A program made the translations under genes and the position numbers. From the NCBI GenBank assembly GCA_024762485.1, contig JANTHH010000185.1:1-5417 (forward strand): a stretch of 5,417 nt of DNA. The letters run 5' to 3'. A model generated the notes under the pieces. That model was given only the letters and a program-made list of their open reading frames with translations, searched no databases and was not told the DNA's origin. Positions within the stretch are counted from its first letter, which is position 1. Every line of letters begins with the position of its first letter. This document shows, one piece after another, positions 1 through 5,392 of the stretch. The DNA comes from Chromatiales bacterium (GTDB lineage Bacteria > Pseudomonadota > Gammaproteobacteria > Chromatiales > Chromatiaceae).

Positions 1-365
1 TGAGCCTGCTGCAGGCGGTGCGCGGATTGCCTGATCTGCCCGGCGAGCCCCTGTTGTTGCCGGTAACCGACGGCAATGGACAGACGTTCTACCGCGTCAG
101 TTTCGAGGGGATGGAGGCGCTGGAGGTTGACGGGCGCCTTTGGTCGACGCAGAAATTCAGTCTCACCGAACTCGATGCGCAGGGCGAGCCGAACGGCAAT
201 CCCATCAAGGCCTGGTTGAGCGCAGACGGGAGCCACCTGCCGTTGCGGCTACAGACCTCGCATACGGTTGGGCGTTTCATCATTGAATACCGTCGGCAGC
301 CGGCGGCGCAGCCCGTTTCGGTGGATACGCCGATCCAGGTCGCGGAAGTCGACGACGATTTCTGA
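1..365 (+). CDS. DUF3108 domain-containing protein, 3' end (partial)
   Basis: The reading frame is open from the window edge (first full codon at 3) to TGA at 363-365, giving the last 120 residues; the start lies outside. The pattern fits the C-terminal half of DUF3108: SLLQAVRGLP (the 'alyylR' segment), a strand region ending FEGMEALEVDG, then IKAWLSADGSHLPLRL, the family's W-L-S-x-D-x-x-x-L-P signature, then a glycine and a last strand (GRFIIEY). It ends in an acidic tail, VAEVDDDF. DUF3108 proteins are usually exported beta-rich proteins of unknown function, and in gammaproteobacteria often sit next to purN; neither the signal peptide nor that neighbour can be checked here. The gene converges on the minus-strand FGE-like gene with 39 bases between stop codons. 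Family assignment is by motif memory, not by a search. Confidence 0.8.
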   Translation, partial: SLLQAVRGLPDLPGEPLLLPVTDGNGQTFYRVSFEGMEALEVDGRLWSTQKFSLTELDAQGEPNGNPIKAWLSADGSHLPLRLQTSHTVGRFIIEYRRQPAAQPVSVDTPIQVAEVDDDF

Positions 366-384
366 TGCGCTGAAGCGGGAGGGT

Positions 385-405
385 GGCCGGTCAGGTGACG
401 TGGCC
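385..405. terminator. Weak hairpin between convergent genes
   Basis: In the 39-base gap between convergent stop codons there is an imperfect inverted repeat: GGCC (385-388) and GTC (390-392) pair with GAC (397-399) and GGCC (402-405), with loop AGGT and a small internal mismatch. There is no T-run on either side, so it is not a classical intrinsic terminator. It could be a weak bidirectional stop or chance in GC-rich DNA. Confidence 0.2.
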
Positions 406-1292
406 TAGAGTTCCCGCAGCAGCCGCAGCCCCAGATTGACATCGAGTTCGTCGCGCAGGCGTGGGCGGCGAGACGCGCTGCGGGCGAACACGGCCGCATC
501 GAACCAGGACCCGCCTTTCACCACCATGGCCTTGCGTCCCGGCGCCGTGCCGCTGACGATCTCGTCGCTGCCACCATGGCTGGGGCGCCAGGCACTGCAG
601 GTGAATTCCCAGACGTTGCCGTGCATCTCGTGCAGCCCCCAGGGGTTTGGCGGCTTGCTGCCGACCGGCAGTGACTGGGCGAGGGGGCTGCACCGTGGCA
701 GATACCAGCGTTTTTTCTGACGTGCCTCTTCGTAGGGCAGACTGGCGTTGAAGTGCACCTCGCGGCAGCTGACGGTGTCGCCGAAATGGAATGCGCTGGT
801 GCTGCCTGCACGGCAGGCATGCTCCCATTCCGCCTCGGTCGGCAGGCGATAGTGCTGGCCCGTCTGTTCGCTCAGCCAGCGGCAATACCATTCCGCCTCG
901 TGAATGCGGATGTTCATCACCGGGAAATCGTCCCTGGCATTGATCAGGTCACTGCGCCAGCGCCAACCCACTGCCTGTTCGAAACGGGCGAATTCACGGG
1001 CTGTGACAGTGTATCGGGAGAGAGCAAAGGCCTGAGGTATCTGGCGATAGTGCTGCGGACCTTCCGACGACGAGTGGCCGAATTCGGTGGCTGGCGAGCC
1101 CATTTCAAAGGTGCCCGCGGGGATGACCATCATCGTGGGTGCGGTGGTTCCGTCCGGCAGGGGGTCACTGAAACTCACCGGCAGCCCGAGACCGGCAGCG
1201 GTATCCCATTGCAGTTGCAATCGCGCGCGTTCGCTCAGTCCAGGGAGGAAGGGAAGATCGTCCCGGAAATCGGGGCTGTTGGCATAGGGCAT
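405..1292 (-). CDS. FGE/SUMF1-fold protein (formylglycine-generating-enzyme-like), catalytic cysteines absent
   Basis: A 295-residue protein of the SUMF1/EgtB/PvdO superfamily, probably cytoplasmic (no signal peptide or membrane segment). Numbered from the ATG at 1292-1290, the landmarks are AGTFEMGS at 59-66, YTVTAREFARFE near 94-105, RLPTEAEWEHACRAG at 149-163, GLHEMHGNVWEF at 219-230 and KGGSWFDAAVFARSASR at 259-275, with the usual NLGLRLL end. In human FGE the segment after GGSY carries Cys336 and Cys341, which bind copper and do the oxidation. Here those positions are Asp265 and Ala270, so true formylglycine synthesis is unlikely and the activity is unknown. The first ~50 residues are an extension before the fold. 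An in-frame GTG at 1304 would add four residues; I prefer ATG because GAGG lies upstream of it (1307-1304). The gene follows the 177-residue gene at 1885-1352 by 59 nt on the same strand, probably as one operon. No sulfatase gene is in view. Confidence 0.88.
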   Translation of the reverse strand: MPYANSPDFRDDLPFLPGLSERARLQLQWDTAAGLGLPVSFSDPLPDGTTAPTMMVIPAGTFEMGSPATEFGHSSSEGPQHYRQIPQAFALSRYTVTAREFARFEQAVGWRWRSDLINARDDFPVMNIRIHEAEWYCRWLSEQTGQHYRLPTEAEWEHACRAGSTSAFHFGDTVSCREVHFNASLPYEEARQKKRWYLPRCSPLAQSLPVGSKPPNPWGLHEMHGNVWEFTCSAWRPSHGGSDEIVSGTAPGRKAMVVKGGSWFDAAVFARSASRRPRLRDELDVNLGLRLLREL

Positions 1293-1315
1293 GACGGAAA
1301 ACACCTCTGCCTTCC

Positions 1316-1321
1316 ATTATA
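1316..1321 (-). promoter_or_regulatory. Candidate -10 element (TATAAT) just upstream of the FGE-like gene
   Basis: A perfect TATAAT reads on the minus strand at 1321-1316. The best-spaced -35 (TGCCCA, 1344-1339, 17-bp spacer) matches TTGACA at only three positions, so the promoter is doubtful. If used, transcription would start near 1309, leaving almost no leader for GTG 1304 but placing GAGG (1307-1304) 11 nt before ATG 1292. It may simply be an AT-rich accident inside an operon gap. Confidence 0.3.
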
Positions 1322-1351
1322 TCGCCTGCCCGGCCGGTTGGGCATGCTGCG

Positions 1352-1885
1352 TCAGTCGTCTTTTAGCTTCAGGGCGCTGATGTCCGGAATCGGGACAGGT
1401 GTCTTTTCCACCACGAACTCCTCCAGGCTGCCCGAGTTGGGTGGCGTTGCCGACAATGCGCTGGTGTCCACCTCCAGGGGAGGTGGTACGGGCGTCTCGT
1501 CGACCGTCGCCCCCACCGGGGCAAGTGCCCAGGTGTCTTCCTCACCATTGGCTGGCTGCTCCGCGGCCGTCTGGCCGGCTGGCTGTGCTGACACCGGGCC
1601 CGTTGCCGGCCCCTGTTCCCCGGCAGGCGCGTCATCGCCGTCCGCAGGTTCCTGCACCACCCGCAGCTCGGCAAATGCCCCGGCCTTCTGGATCGCCTTC
1701 TGGTAGCGACGGGCGGTTTCCGGGTCCACCTGCTGCTTGATACGCCGCGGCTCGCCGGAGAACAGCCGGTCCAGGGCGCTCCCGCTCACCCGGAACAGGG
1801 CCCCGACGCGTGCGCGCACCTCATCGGGGTCTTGGTTCGGCAGCAGCTCCCCGCTGAAATAGATATCGAATTTCACCTCGGCCAT
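1352..1885 (-). CDS. Hypothetical protein: L7/L12-C-terminal-like N-terminal domain with a Pro/acidic repeated tail
   Basis: A 177-residue, apparently soluble protein with no signal peptide or transmembrane segment. The start is ATG at 1885-1883, preceded by GAGG with a 5-nt spacer; the frame stays open far upstream, but that stretch crosses the promoter region and antisense to the next gene, so it is not coding. Residues 1-77 (KFDIYF..., FRVSGSALDRLFSGEP, RRIKQQVD, TARRYQKAIQKAGAFAELRV) resemble the ribosomal L7/L12 C-terminal fold in spacing: an initial strand, helices, a Pro, an 'iK..v' turn, an 'A...kai.kAGA' helix and a final strand. Residues 78-120 are Ala/Pro/Gly/Glu-rich and probably disordered. 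Residues 122-145 and 147-174 look like two diverged copies of one unit, both containing TPVP and ending (D)-x-S-A-L. Similar N-terminal modules occur in uncharacterised gammaproteobacterial proteins; no function is known to me. It is probably co-transcribed with the downstream FGE-like gene. Confidence 0.82.
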   Translation of the reverse strand: MAEVKFDIYFSGELLPNQDPDEVRARVGALFRVSGSALDRLFSGEPRRIKQQVDPETARRYQKAIQKAGAFAELRVVQEPADGDDAPAGEQGPATGPVSAQPAGQTAAEQPANGEEDTWALAPVGATVDETPVPPPLEVDTSALSATPPNSGSLEEFVVEKTPVPIPDISALKLKDD

Positions 1886-2047
1886 GCACACCTCGCGTCT
1901 GCTGTGTCGGTCTGTCCATCGGACGGCCCCTGGCAGTTCCAGCGGCGATAAAAACAGATACTTGAGGGTTATTGCCCGGCAGTGGCTTCTATAGTTGATG
2001 TGATCCGGTGTTTTTTTCGACACCGTCCCGCAAAGGAGGGACCGACG
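1886..2047. promoter_or_regulatory. Divergent intergenic region
   Basis: These 162 bases separate a minus-strand start (1885) from a plus-strand start (2048), so promoters for both directions should lie here. The stretch 1947-1975 is the only AT-rich island. On the plus strand TATAGT (1990-1995) is a plausible -10, but the nearest -35-like hexamers are badly spaced (TTGAGG 1962-1967, 22-nt spacer; TTGCCC 1972-1977, 12-nt spacer). A short inverted repeat, GTCC-ATC-GGAC, lies at 1914-1924. I cannot assign a definite promoter or regulator site. Confidence 0.45.
2006..2025 (+). promoter_or_regulatory. Stem-loop in the leader of the DUF1269-like gene
   Basis: CGGTGT (2006-2011) pairs perfectly with ACACCG (2020-2025) around an eight-base, U-rich loop (2012-2019). 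The stem ends seven bases before the strong Shine-Dalgarno AAGGAGG (2033-2039). If transcription starts upstream of 2006, as the candidate -10 at 1990-1995 would allow, it would be the first structure of the mRNA. It might stabilise the transcript or tune translation. No T-run follows the stem, so it does not look like a terminator. Confidence 0.4.
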
Positions 2048-2560
2048 ATGAGAAGACGGCTGTATTTCATACTGCCCGACAGGGCCTCTGCCGAGGCCAT
2101 CGAGAGGGACCTGCTGCTGGCCCGCATCGATGACCATCACTTTCATTTCATGGCCCGGGAAGGGGTCGAACTGGGCACCCTGAACCGTGCCAATCTGCTG
2201 CAGCGCAGCGATATCGTCCACGGCAGCGAACTGGGCCTGATGGCCGGTGGTCTCACCGGGGCGCTTGCCGGGCTCGGGCTCTATCTGTTTCCACGTCTGG
2301 CCGAGGTGATCGGCATGGGGGTGGTGCTGGTACTTGCCGTGCTGGGAGCGCTGATCGGCGCCTGGGCGGCAGGGATGGTGGGTGTGAGCATTCCCAACAG
2401 TCGCTTGAAGGGCTTTGAGCGCGCACTGGAGGCGGGGCACATCCTGCTCATGGTGGACGTACCGCCCGCGCGTATCGACGAGATCCGCGAGCTGATCCTC
2501 GCTCATCATCCGGAAGCCGCACCGGGTGGGCAGGAGACCCGTCTCCCCGCCTTCCCCTGA
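2048..2560 (+). CDS. DUF1269-like small membrane protein with a glycine-rich two-helix hairpin
   Basis: A 170-residue protein. The start ATG at 2048 is set by a near-perfect Shine-Dalgarno, AAGGAGG at 2033-2039, eight bases upstream; a GTG at 1982 in the same frame is rejected because it would place that site inside the coding region. Residues 1-58 form a soluble N-terminal domain (RRRLYFILPD, LLARIDDHHFHFMARE). Residues 61-83 and 86-112 are two Gly/Ala-rich hydrophobic segments, GLMAGGLTGALAGLGLYLF and VIGMGVVLVLAVLGALIGAW, with glycine-zipper-like spacing. A C-terminal soluble domain follows (VSIPNSRLKGFERALEAGH, ILLMVDVP, ELILAHHPEA) and the protein ends in PAFP. This order, including 'ILLMVDVP...HHPEA', is what I recall for DUF1269-type proteins of gammaproteobacteria, whose role is unknown; an inner-membrane location is inferred. 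It appears to be a single-gene unit. Confidence 0.85.
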   Translation: MRRRLYFILPDRASAEAIERDLLLARIDDHHFHFMAREGVELGTLNRANLLQRSDIVHGSELGLMAGGLTGALAGLGLYLFPRLAEVIGMGVVLVLAVLGALIGAWAAGMVGVSIPNSRLKGFERALEAGHILLMVDVPPARIDEIRELILAHHPEAAPGGQETRLPAFP

Positions 2561-2589
2561 ATTGACCCGAAATCCCACGCACTCGGCCG

Positions 2590-2609
2590 GGGCCGCACGC
2601 ACGCGGCCC
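2590..2609 (+). terminator. GC-rich hairpin downstream of the DUF1269-like gene
   Basis: GGGCCGC (2590-2596) pairs perfectly with GCGGCCC (2603-2609) around the loop ACGCAC. It begins 30 bases after the stop codon. The following bases, GGTTATCGTG, are not a U-tract, so intrinsic termination is uncertain; a 3'-end-stabilising role is equally possible. Confidence 0.35.
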
Positions 2610-2636
2610 GGTTATCGTGTGGACTGACGAAACCAT

Positions 2637-2658
2637 GGGGGACAGTCGTCCCCCCTTT
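2637..2658 (+). terminator. Terminator-like hairpin (GGGGGAC stem)
   Basis: GGGGGAC (2637-2643) and GTCCCCC (2648-2654) form a perfect 7-bp stem with a four-base loop, AGTC. After one C come three Ts (2656-2658) and a pyrimidine run. The stem is strong but the U-tract is poor, so this is the better of two imperfect terminator candidates between the DUF1269-like gene and the ppsA operon. Confidence 0.45.
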
Positions 2659-2687
2659 CCCCTCGCGGCCGATTCCCTCCAGACAGT

Positions 2688-2718
2688 GACGGCCGTCGCG
2701 CGCTTTTTTCGTTAGAAT
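2688..2718 (+). promoter_or_regulatory. Candidate promoter and palindromic operator of the ppsA operon
   Basis: TAGAAT (2713-2718) is a good -10 match, 52 bases before the first start codon of the operon, with a T6 run (2704-2709) just upstream. At the expected -35 position (2690-2695) there is no TTGACA-like hexamer; instead a perfect 10-bp palindrome, GACGGCCGTC, occupies 2688-2697. This arrangement suggests an activator- or repressor-controlled promoter, but the palindrome is short and could be chance in GC-rich DNA. Confidence 0.38.
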
Positions 2719-2752
2719 CCTGAGATCCTGTACGAACAACAGCCGGGTTACC

Positions 2753-2765
2753 AGGGGTGGACCCC
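2753..2765 (+). promoter_or_regulatory. Shine-Dalgarno of the 81-residue gene, within a small hairpin
   Basis: AGGGGTGG (2753-2760) is the only purine-rich site before ATG 2770 (nine-base spacer). Its GGGG (2754-2757) can pair with CCCC (2762-2765) around the loop TGGA, which would hide the ribosome site. The stem is only four base pairs, so the effect may be slight. Confidence 0.35.
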
Positions 2766-2769
2766 GATC

Positions 2770-3015
2770 ATGTCAGACAACAAGACGCTGGGTCGGATCT
2801 GGGTATTCGATGAGACCAGCCTGCAGCGTGCCATCGATGCCTACCAGGCGGAGGCCCTTGCCGCCTATCCCGAGCAGGAGGCGCGCATCAGGACCGCCAT
2901 GCTGGCCGTGAAAGACTTTCTCCATTCCAGCCACGCCGACGCGCTGATGCTCGGCGGTGGCAAGGAAACGTCCGGGCGACAGCCGGTGGAGCCGGCCACG
3001 AGGAACGACCAATGA
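2770..3015 (+). CDS. Small protein of unknown function, translationally coupled to ppsA
   Basis: An 81-residue protein that I do not recognise. It starts at ATG 2770 and its TGA overlaps the ppsA ATG as ATGA (3012-3015), the usual sign of translational coupling. It begins with a short polar segment and IWVFDETSLQ, continues with a predicted, Ala- and Glu-rich helical region (about residues 16-55, AIDAYQAEALAAYPEQEARI and AMLAVKDFLHS), and ends in a Gly-rich, charged tail (GGGKETSGR) that looks disordered. It has no signal peptide, membrane segment, cysteine or obvious catalytic motif. Its upstream position and tight overlap suggest co-expression with PEP synthase; a role as an accessory or regulatory subunit is speculation. 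The opposite strand is also open here, but the ribosome site and the ATGA overlap support the plus-strand reading. Confidence 0.72.
   Translation: MSDNKTLGRIWVFDETSLQRAIDAYQAEALAAYPEQEARIRTAMLAVKDFLHSSHADALMLGGGKETSGRQPVEPATRNDQ
3000..3004 (+). promoter_or_regulatory. ppsA ribosome binding site inside the upstream gene
   Basis: GAGGA lies seven bases before the ppsA ATG, inside the last codons of the 81-residue gene. Ribosomes could therefore enter ppsA independently as well as by re-initiation at the ATGA overlap. Confidence 0.6.
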
Positions 3016-5381
3016 GTACCTATGTGAAACGCCTGGAGCAGGTGGGCCTGGCGGACATCGATCAGGTCGGTGGCAAGAATGCCTCGCTCGGCGAGATGAT
3101 TCAGCATCTGACGGGCAGCGGCGTGCGCGTTCCCGGCGGCTTTGCCACCACCGCCGATGCCTACCGGCACTTTCTTGCCCACGACGGGCTCTCGGAACGC
3201 ATCAACGCCACCCTGGCGGCGCTCGACGTCGCTGATGTCACCGCCTTGGCCGAGACCGGAGCGAAGATCCGCCAGTGGGTGATGGACACGCCGTTCCCCC
3301 CCGATCTTGAGCAGGCCATCGGTGACATCTACTCCGAGCTTGCGCAGACCTATGGTGACACCAGCTGGGCGGTGCGCTCCTCGGCGACGGCGGAGGATCT
3401 GCCGGACGCCTCTTTTGCCGGCCAGCAGGAGACCTTTCTCAACGTCAAGGGGCTCGACCATATCCTGGCGGCCATCCATGAGGTGTTCGCCTCGCTCTAC
3501 AACGATCGCGCCATTGCCTACCGGGTACACCAGGGCTTCGAGCACAGCCAGGTTGCCCTGTCCGCGGGCGTACAGAAGATGGTGCGCAGCGACCTCGCCG
3601 CCAGCGGCGTGCTGTTCACCCTCGATACCGAGTCCGGTTTCGAGGACGTGGTCTTCATCACCGGCAGTTATGGCCTGGGTGAAATGGTGGTTCAGGGCGC
3701 GGTGAATCCTGACGAATTCTATGTCTACAAACCCGGCCTGAAGGCGGGGCGGCCGGCCATATTGCGCCGCAATGTCGGCCAGAAGGCGGTACGGATGGTC
3801 TACGCTGAGGGCCAGCGCGTGCGCATCGAGGATGTGCCCGAGGCCGGGCGTCTGCGCTTGTGCATCGACGATGAAGAGGCCACGGAACTGGCCCAGCAGG
3901 CATTGGCCATCGAGGCGCATTACGGCCGCCCGATGGACATCGAGTGGGCCAAGGACGGCATCGACGGTCTGCTCTACATCGTCCAGGCCCGGCCGGAGAC
4001 GGTACAGAGCCGGCGTCACAGCAACCGGGTCGAGCGTTACGCGCTGTGCGAGCGCGGCCCCGTACTGTGCGAGGGTCGCAGCATCGGTCACCGCATCGGC
4101 AGTGGTCGCGCGCGGGTGATCGGCGATATCGCCGAGATGGCCAGGGTCGAGCCCGGCGACGTGCTGGTGACCGACATGACCGATCCGGACTGGGAGCCGA
4201 TCATGAAACGCGCCGCCGCCATCGTCACCAACCGGGGCGGACGCACCTGCCACGCCGCGATCATCGCCCGTGAGCTCGGGGTGCCGGCCGTGGTGGGCTG
4301 CGGGGATGCCACGGAACGGGTGCCCGATGGCGAGCCGGTGACCGTCTCCTGTGCCGAGGGGGATACCGGCTATGTCTACCAGGGTGAGCTGGCCTACGAC
4401 CACAAAGTCACCGATCTCGACGACATGCCGGCGATTCCCGTCAGCATCATGATGAACCTGGCCAATCCCGATCGCGCCTTCGACTACTGTCAGCTGCCGA
4501 GCGCTGGGGTCGGCCTGGCGCGGCTCGAGTTCATCACCAACAACATGATCGGCGTCCACCCCAAGGCACTGCTGCACCCGGAGCTGCTGGAGGATGCCGA
4601 GCGTGAGGCCATCGCCCGGCGCGCCGCGGCCTACCGTGATCCGTTGCATTTCTACGTCGAACGGCTGGCCGAGGGGGTCGCCACCATCGCCGCGGCCTTC
4701 GCGCCGCGCCGGGTGATCGTGCGGCTGTCGGACTTCAAGTCCAACGAATATGCCAACCTGCTCGGCGGCAAACACTTCGAACCCGATGAAGAAAACCCGA
4801 TGATTGGGCTGCGCGGGGCCTCGCGCTATGTCTCACCGGATTTCAGGCCCTGCTTCGACCTGGAGTGCCGGGCGATGAAGAAGGTGCGTGACGAGATGGG
4901 TCTGACCAACGTGGCGCTGATGATCCCCTTCGTGCGTACTGTGGAGGAGGCCGAGGCCGTGATCGAAGCGCTGGCGGACAATGGTCTGGTGCGCGGTGAC
5001 AACGGGCTGGAGCTGGTGATGATGTGCGAGATCCCGGCCAATGCGCTGCTTGCCGAGCAGTTTCTCGAACACTTCGACGGCTTCTCCATCGGCTCCAATG
5101 ATCTGACCCAACTCACCCTGGGCATCGACCGCGACTCCGGGCTGGTCGCCGGCAGCTTCGACGAACGCAACCCGGCGGTGCTGGCACTGATGGAAAAGGC
5201 CATCGACAGCTGCCGCTCGCAGGGCAAGTACGTGGGCATCTGTGGCCAAGGGCCCTCGGATCACCCGGACCTGGCTGACTGGCTGCTGCAGCGCGAGATC
5301 AGCAGCATCTCGCTGAACCCTGACACGGTAGTCGATACCTGGCTGTTTCTCGCGCGCTCCGACGCCAGCACCCTGAATTGA
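3012..5381 (+). CDS. ppsA: Phosphoenolpyruvate synthase (pyruvate, water dikinase)
   Basis: Catalyses ATP + pyruvate + water to PEP + AMP + phosphate in the cytoplasm, the entry to gluconeogenesis from C3 compounds. At 789 residues it is full length (E. coli PpsA has 792). Order of domains: N-terminal ATP-grasp, about 15-335, with VGGKNASLGEM at 19-29, AVRSSATAEDLPDASFAGQQ at 120-139 and GLGEMVVQGAVNPDEF at 221-236; the swivelling phosphohistidine domain, about 375-455, with GGRTCHAAIIARELGVPAVVG and the catalytic His414; the C-terminal PEP/pyruvate TIM barrel, about 475-785, with RLSDFKSNEY at 571-580, GSNDLTQLTLGIDRDSG at 694-710 and the active-site Cys744 in GICGQGPSD. Thr412, two before His414, matches E. 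coli Thr419, the residue phosphorylated by the regulatory protein PpsR, so the same ADP/phosphate-dependent control is likely. The ATG start has its own GAGGA site and overlaps the upstream small gene. Confidence 0.98.
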   Translation: MSTYVKRLEQVGLADIDQVGGKNASLGEMIQHLTGSGVRVPGGFATTADAYRHFLAHDGLSERINATLAALDVADVTALAETGAKIRQWVMDTPFPPDLEQAIGDIYSELAQTYGDTSWAVRSSATAEDLPDASFAGQQETFLNVKGLDHILAAIHEVFASLYNDRAIAYRVHQGFEHSQVALSAGVQKMVRSDLAASGVLFTLDTESGFEDVVFITGSYGLGEMVVQGAVNPDEFYVYKPGLKAGRPAILRRNVGQKAVRMVYAEGQRVRIEDVPEAGRLRLCIDDEEATELAQQALAIEAHYGRPMDIEWAKDGIDGLLYIVQARPETVQSRRHSNRVERYALCERGPVLCEGRSIGHRIGSGRARVIGDIAEMARVEPGDVLVTDMTDPDWEPIMKRAAAIVTNRGGRTCHAAIIARELGVPAVVGCGDATERVPDGEPVTVSCAEGDTGYVYQGELAYDHKVTDLDDMPAIPVSIMMNLANPDRAFDYCQLPSAGVGLARLEFITNNMIGVHPKALLHPELLEDAEREAIARRAAAYRDPLHFYVERLAEGVATIAAAFAPRRVIVRLSDFKSNEYANLLGGKHFEPDEENPMIGLRGASRYVSPDFRPCFDLECRAMKKVRDEMGLTNVALMIPFVRTVEEAEAVIEALADNGLVRGDNGLELVMMCEIPANALLAEQFLEHFDGFSIGSNDLTQLTLGIDRDSGLVAGSFDERNPAVLALMEKAIDSCRSQGKYVGICGQGPSDHPDLADWLLQREISSISLNPDTVVDTWLFLARSDASTLN

Positions 5382-5392
5382 CGAATTCCCCG

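Noticed and set aside
753..1706. A 317-codon plus-strand frame opposite the FGE-like gene and the end of the 177-residue gene
   Set aside because: It is antisense to two better-supported genes, shows no family motif, and has a composition typical of a shadow frame.
1982..2047. A 22-codon upstream extension of the DUF1269-like gene to GTG 1982
   Set aside because: The strong Shine-Dalgarno at 2033-2039 points to ATG 2048, and the extension would translate the leader hairpin into residues with no family counterpart.
1886..2602. N-terminal extension of the 177-residue minus-strand gene to a 416-codon frame
   Set aside because: The extension runs through the divergent promoter region and antisense to the DUF1269-like gene. 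The ATG at 1885 has a good GAGG site and begins the recognisable domain.
2664..2709. A rho-independent terminator formed by CGCGGCCG/CGGCCG and the T6 run
   Set aside because: The stem (about 2665-2671 with 2690-2696) has an 18-base loop and ends seven bases before the T-run, so geometry is wrong; the T-run more likely belongs to the promoter spacer.
2717..2730. Direct repeat ATCCTG (2717-2722 and 2725-2730)
   Set aside because: Six bases repeated once after the candidate -10 is easily chance, and nothing else supports an operator here.
2773..3012. A 79-codon minus-strand frame opposite the 81-residue gene
   Set aside because: No ribosome site or neighbour supports it, while the plus-strand frame has a ribosome site, an upstream promoter candidate and the ATGA overlap with ppsA.
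2865..4775. A 636-codon open frame on the minus strand, antisense to the small gene and most of ppsA
   Set aside because: It lies opposite a full-length, motif-complete ppsA. Its His/Gly/Asp/Val-rich composition is what the complement of a GC-rich gene gives, it has no recognisable domain, and it runs across two plus-strand genes.
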